Shown here piece by piece: positions 60,973 through 64,000 of a stretch of DNA of 64,000 nt (positions are counted from its first letter, which is position 1; each line of letters starts with the position of its first letter). The stretch is taken from contig NZ_AQQP01000018.1 in assembly GCF_002210165.1 (NCBI RefSeq), forward strand, positions 1-64,000, read 5' to 3'. Made by a program: the position numbers and the translations under genes. This stretch comes from Phaeobacter sp. 22II1-1F12B (GTDB lineage: Bacteria; Pseudomonadota; Alphaproteobacteria; Rhodobacterales; Rhodobacteraceae). The notes under the pieces were generated by a model, which was not told where the DNA came from, did not search any database, and saw only the letters and a list, made by a program, of their open reading frames with translations.

Positions 60973-61566
60973 TCAGCGGTCATTCGGTGGGTCGACCCGC
61001 AGGTTATTCTGCACGTGAGTCACGCCCGAGATCCTATCGGCGCAGTCCTCGGCGCGGCGTTTGGCGCGGCGCGACTCCACGGTGCCATCCAGCGTGATTT
61101 CGCGGTCCTTGACGTTGACGGTGATTTCGCGGGCATCCACGAACCGGTCGTCCGTGAGGCGGTCGTGGATATCCTCCTCGATGCGCGCATCCGAACGGAC
61201 ATAGCCTTTCGGGCCGCGCCCGCGGTGGTCCGCCTCCCGGCGCGCTTCGGCCTCGTCGTCTCCGAACCACGAAGCAATTTCGTCGCCGGCCCTGTCCATG
61301 AAGTCCCGCTCACCGTCATCGCCCTGTGGGGCGCCGCGCCGGCGCATCGGACCCGGGCGCCGGTAGGGCCCATAGCCATAAAGTTCGTCACCATAGGCAG
61401 GCGGAAGGAAGGGCAAGCCATAGCCGCCGAACATCGGCGCCGGGCCGTAGCCGAACTGGTCAAGCCAAGAACTGCGCTCACCAGGGCTGCGCTCATCAGG
61501 TTGGTGCCGCCGCGACAGTTCCTGACGGGCTTCCTCTTCGGTCAGGTCGTCATTGTATCGTGCCAT
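60973..61566 (-). CDS. SWFGD-repeat and BON-domain protein
   Basis: The protein has 197 residues from ATG 61566 behind GGAGAGGAG. A hydrophilic N-terminus (MARYNDDLTEEEARQELS) leads to a Gly/Tyr/Pro-rich part, then GDEIASWFGDDEAEARREAD (the SWFGD motif), then a BON domain at about 125-190 (IEEDIHDRLTDDRFVDARE, VNVKDREITLDGTVESR). BON domains bind phospholipid or act in envelope stability. The SWFGD-BON combination is known from small alphaproteobacterial stress proteins. Its promoter at 61619-61645 is palindromic. Confidence 0.88.
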   Translation of the reverse strand: MARYNDDLTEEEARQELSRRHQPDERSPGERSSWLDQFGYGPAPMFGGYGLPFLPPAYGDELYGYGPYRRPGPMRRRGAPQGDDGERDFMDRAGDEIASWFGDDEAEARREADHRGRGPKGYVRSDARIEEDIHDRLTDDRFVDAREITVNVKDREITLDGTVESRRAKRRAEDCADRISGVTHVQNNLRVDPPNDR

Positions 61567-61618
61567 GATGGTCTCCTCTCCTGGTTGCCATCCGCGCGAA
61601 GCGGACTGTTCGACACCG

Positions 61619-61645
61619 GGAACAGGCACACTCGAGATTTGTTCC
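61619..61645. promoter_or_regulatory. Palindromic EcfG-type site, GGAAC-N17-GTTCC
   Basis: The element reads GGAAC-N17-GTT on both strands. Leftward it lies 53 bp before the BON-protein gene; rightward it could add to the SDR gene promoter. Confidence 0.75.
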
Positions 61646-61708
61646 TGGCCGCTGCCGCAGGGAAAGCCAGAGAAGAACCTTGGACGAACAGGCAGGCACG
61701 AGGGGCCG

Positions 61709-61733
61709 GGAACATTCCCGCACGGGCGTTGTT
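61709..61733 (+). promoter_or_regulatory. EcfG-type promoter, GGAAC-N17-GTT
   Basis: GGAAC 61709-61713, 17 bases, GTT 61731-61733, 36 bp before the SDR start at 61769. Confidence 0.75.
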
Positions 61734-61768
61734 CGCAGTCATAGGGCTCTCGATCATGGGATAACCGG

Positions 61769-62521
61769 ATGAAACGCTTCGAAGGACAGAAAGTCATCGT
61801 GACCGGCGCCGCTTCAGGAATAGGGTGGGCCGCTGCGCATCGCTTCGCCCGAGAAGGGGCCCGCACGTGTCTGCTCGACAAGGCCTGGCACGACCAGCGA
61901 GGCGCCGGTGGTGCTGAAGAGTTACGACTGACTTGCGACGTGTCGGACAGAGAGGCGGTCGACGATGCCGTGAACCGCGCCGGCGTAACGCTCGGAGGGA
62001 TTGATGTTCTCGTCAACAACGCGGGCTACCCGGTAACCGACCTGGACGACGACATGTCTGACGAGACCTGGCGCGCGCATTTCGAGGCCGACGTCCACGG
62101 GCTGCGCTACGTCACACAGGCGGCACGTCCCTGGCTTGAGGCCGCACGCGGCGCGATCGTGAACACCGCCTCCGTCGCCGGGTTGGGCGGTGACAGGGCA
62201 ATGGAGGCGTATGACGCCGCCAAGGGCGCCGCGGTGAGGCTGACCAACGCCCTCGCCATCGACCTTGCCCCGCAAGGTGTCCGGGTGAACGCTGTCTGCC
62301 CGACTCTGACCCGGACCGGCATGAGCCGGGCAGTCGAGGAGCAGCCCGGAAAACTTGAAGCGTTCCGGCAGGCGATACCACTGGGGCGCATCGCAGAGGC
62401 CGAAGAGATTGCGGCTGCGATCCTCTTCTTGGCGTCGGACGATGCCAGTTTCATCACCGGTGTCGCTCTGCCGGTCGATGGTGGCGTTACCGCCGGCAAC
62501 GGTCAACCCAATTTGGCCTGA
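61769..62521 (+). CDS. SDR-family oxidoreductase
   Basis: The protein has 250 residues. A classical short-chain dehydrogenase with the TGAASGIG nucleotide loop near residue 12, NNAG (about 86), the catalytic Ser in TASVAG and the YDAAKGA pair (Tyr and Lys). The C-terminal TGVALPVDGG is typical of the family. NAD(P)-dependent; the substrate is unknown. It is under its own EcfG-type promoter and is convergent with the second SDR gene. Confidence 0.92.
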   Translation: MKRFEGQKVIVTGAASGIGWAAAHRFAREGARTCLLDKAWHDQRGAGGAEELRLTCDVSDREAVDDAVNRAGVTLGGIDVLVNNAGYPVTDLDDDMSDETWRAHFEADVHGLRYVTQAARPWLEAARGAIVNTASVAGLGGDRAMEAYDAAKGAAVRLTNALAIDLAPQGVRVNAVCPTLTRTGMSRAVEEQPGKLEAFRQAIPLGRIAEAEEIAAAILFLASDDASFITGVALPVDGGVTAGNGQPNLA

Positions 62522-62545
62522 CCCGCCGGGGGCTACGATATACAT

Positions 62546-63400
62546 TCAGATCATGGGAATGCCGCCGGTGACCTCCACCGTCGCACCATTGGTGTAGCTC
62601 GAGAGCGGATCGGCGAGCATCACGAAGGCGGTTGCAAGTTCCGCAGGCTGCGCCGGGCGGCCGATCGGCTTCTCCTCGCCGAAATGTGCCACAGAATCCT
62701 TCGGCAGCGTCGCCGGGATCAGCGGCGTCCAGACCGGGCCGGGAGCTACGCAGTTTGCGCGGATGCCGCGCGGCGCGAGCATCTGTGCCAGCCCCACCGT
62801 GAAGTTCTGGATCGCCCCCTTGGTCGCGGCATAGGCCAGCAGTCCGGGGTTGGGCTTGTCGGAGTTGATCGAGGCGGTGTTGATGATCGCGCCGCCCTTT
62901 TCCATGATCGGGATGGCCGCCTTGCAAAGGTAGAACATCGAATGGATGTTGGTGCGGAAGGTCATTTCCCATTCCTCGTCCGAGATGTCCTCCAGCGTAT
63001 CGAAATGCATCTGGTGGGCGGCGTTGTTCGTAAGGATGTCGAGCCGACCGAACGCTTCGTGGGTGTCACGCACCAGCGCCCGGCAGTGATCGCCGCTCTG
63101 GATGTCGCCGGGCATGACGTAGGCCTGCCGTCCGGCCTCTTCTACCAGCGCGCGGGTCGCCTCGGCCTCTTCGTGCTCCTCCAGATAGGAAATCATCACA
63201 TCAGCGCCTTCGCGCGCGTAGGCCAGCGCTACCGCGCGGCCGATGCCGCTGTCGCCACCAGTAACAAGTGCGGTCATGCCTTCAAGCTTGCCGGACCCCT
63301 TGTAGCTGTCTTCGCCATGATCGGGGCGCGGCTGCATCTGATCAGTGCGGCCCGGCGTGCTCTGGGGCTGCTCGGGAAAGGGGGGCTTTGAATAATTCAT
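62546..63400 (-). CDS. SDR-family oxidoreductase, stress-protein type (YghA-like)
   Basis: The protein has 284 residues from ATG 63400 behind GGAGAAG. A long N-terminal extension (FPEQPQSTPGRTDQMQPRPD, and GEDSYKGSGKLEG) is typical of the bacterial general-stress SDRs such as YghA and GSP39. The Rossmann core shows ALVTGGDSGIGRAVA, NNAAHQMHF and YAATKGAIQNF. It reduces an aldehyde or sugar-type carbonyl with NAD(P)H. An EcfG-type promoter lies 31 bp upstream. Confidence 0.92.
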   Translation of the reverse strand: MNYSKPPFPEQPQSTPGRTDQMQPRPDHGEDSYKGSGKLEGMTALVTGGDSGIGRAVALAYAREGADVMISYLEEHEEAEATRALVEEAGRQAYVMPGDIQSGDHCRALVRDTHEAFGRLDILTNNAAHQMHFDTLEDISDEEWEMTFRTNIHSMFYLCKAAIPIMEKGGAIINTASINSDKPNPGLLAYAATKGAIQNFTVGLAQMLAPRGIRANCVAPGPVWTPLIPATLPKDSVAHFGEEKPIGRPAQPAELATAFVMLADPLSSYTNGATVEVTGGIPMI

Positions 63401-63430
63401 AAGACTTCTCCGCGTTTGTGTTGGAGATTC

Positions 63431-63455
63431 AACAGCCATTCTGTTCCAATGTTCC
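63431..63455 (-). promoter_or_regulatory. EcfG-type promoter, GGAAC-N17-GTT
   Basis: On the minus strand GGAAC (63455-63451), 17 bases, GTT (63433-63431), 31 bp before the SDR start at 63400. Confidence 0.8.
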
Positions 63456-63544
63456 AGCTGCTTCCGCGTCTGCGCTCAGGAGGTGTCTCGGTGATGAAAG
63501 AAGATTAGGTAGAAAAGACAACCGCGCCACGAATGGAGAAAATC

Positions 63545-64000
63545 ATGGATTGGTCAGGGATGTTGTTTCAAGGGTGGAATGGAATCCTGCGCACCGTAAT
63601 TGTGGGCACCCTTGCCTATGCGGCGCTGGTTGTTGCGTTGCGGACTTCCGGCAAACGGACCCTCGCAAAACTCAACGCGTTCGATCTGGTGGTTACTGTG
63701 GCTCTTGGGTCGACTCTCGCCACTATCCTCCTCAGCAAGAACGTCGCTCTGGCCGAGGGTGTGACAGCGCTGCTATTGCTGATCGCATTGCAATACGGCG
63801 TGACGGCTCTCTCTGTGCGTTCGGCTTCGCTCGCGCGCATCGTTCGCTCAGAGCCGACTTTGCTGCTGCGCGATGGCGAGATCCTTTCTCGTGCGATGAA
63901 GCACGCCCGGGTTACCGAAGCAGAACTCGAGACGGTTGTGCGTACGGAAGGGCAGTGCGACCCGAAGATGGTTTCTGCCGTCATCCTGGAATCTGACGGT
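63545..64000 (+). CDS. DUF421 (YetF-like) membrane protein, partial
   Basis: The frame starts at ATG 63545 behind GGAG and stays open for 152 codons to the end of the window. It begins with a hydrophobic segment (GILRTVIVGTLAYAALVVAL), then RTSGKRTLAKLNAFDLVVTV, which is the DUF421 signature, then more helices and the soluble part with EPTLLLRDGEILSRAMKHAR. The family is membrane-bound with a cytosolic domain and is often stress- or sporulation-linked; its function is not settled. The C-terminus lies beyond the window. Confidence 0.85.
   Translation, partial: MDWSGMLFQGWNGILRTVIVGTLAYAALVVALRTSGKRTLAKLNAFDLVVTVALGSTLATILLSKNVALAEGVTALLLLIALQYGVTALSVRSASLARIVRSEPTLLLRDGEILSRAMKHARVTEAELETVVRTEGQCDPKMVSAVILESDG

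Overview
The window is GC-rich DNA from an alphaproteobacterium, most likely a Rhodobacterales (roseobacter-group) species. The basis is the gene families (EcfG-type sigma factor, HWE/HisKA_2 kinases, DUF6894 and DUF3008 proteins, Ku/LigD), tightly overlapping ATGA operons, and repeated GGAAC-N17-GTT promoters of the alphaproteobacterial general stress response. No rRNA, tRNA, CRISPR array or replication origin was recognised. Whether the replicon is a chromosome or a plasmid cannot be told.

Layout. 0-0.9 kb: decayed IS3 remnant. 0.9-4.8 kb: a leftward operon (DoxX, class III dioxygenase, luciferase-domain protein, NmrA-like reductase, GST) divergent from an HxlR regulator, with a 15-bp palindrome between them. 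4.9-10.5 kb: two TetR regulators and an RND efflux pair behind a 24-bp near-palindromic operator. 10.7-16 kb: the left part of a Tn5053/Tn7-like transposon (tniA, broken tniB) carrying an IS3-family element, itself carrying an IS110-family element. 16.3-18.2 kb: HWE kinase plus response regulator, then a dead istB. 18.2-25.6 kb: a leftward fatty-acid beta-oxidation operon (fadE, thiolase, fadJ-like, acetyl-CoA hydrolase/transferase).

25.6-64 kb is a stress and respiration region. It holds a Ca/Na antiporter with an SDR-SPW-VKOR fusion protein, a soluble kinase plus Crp/Fnr regulator, an APC permease, a flavin dehydrogenase with cytochrome c subunit, a PaoABC-like molybdenum aldehyde oxidoreductase, small stress proteins (DUF3008, CBS, DUF892), quinol oxidase genes with CtaG and CopD, Ku and LigD, a DUF305 protein, an EcfG-type sigma factor, SodC, a BON protein, two SDRs and a DUF421 protein that runs off the end. 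Thirteen exact GGAAC-N17/18-GTT sites lie in front of genes here, which suggests that much of the region is one general-stress regulon with its own sigma factor.

There are clear scars. A second, internally deleted copy of the 10.7-kb transposon (46665-48758), with inverted ends and a perfect 5-bp target duplication (CCCCG), splits a cyoA gene whose frame is restored exactly when the element is removed. The cyoB gene beyond it is cut off at a junction that also truncates a dihydrolipoamide-dehydrogenase-like gene. The bo3-type oxidase is therefore dead, while the adjacent I+III-fusion oxidase, whose subunit II also lacks the CuA ligands, looks intact.
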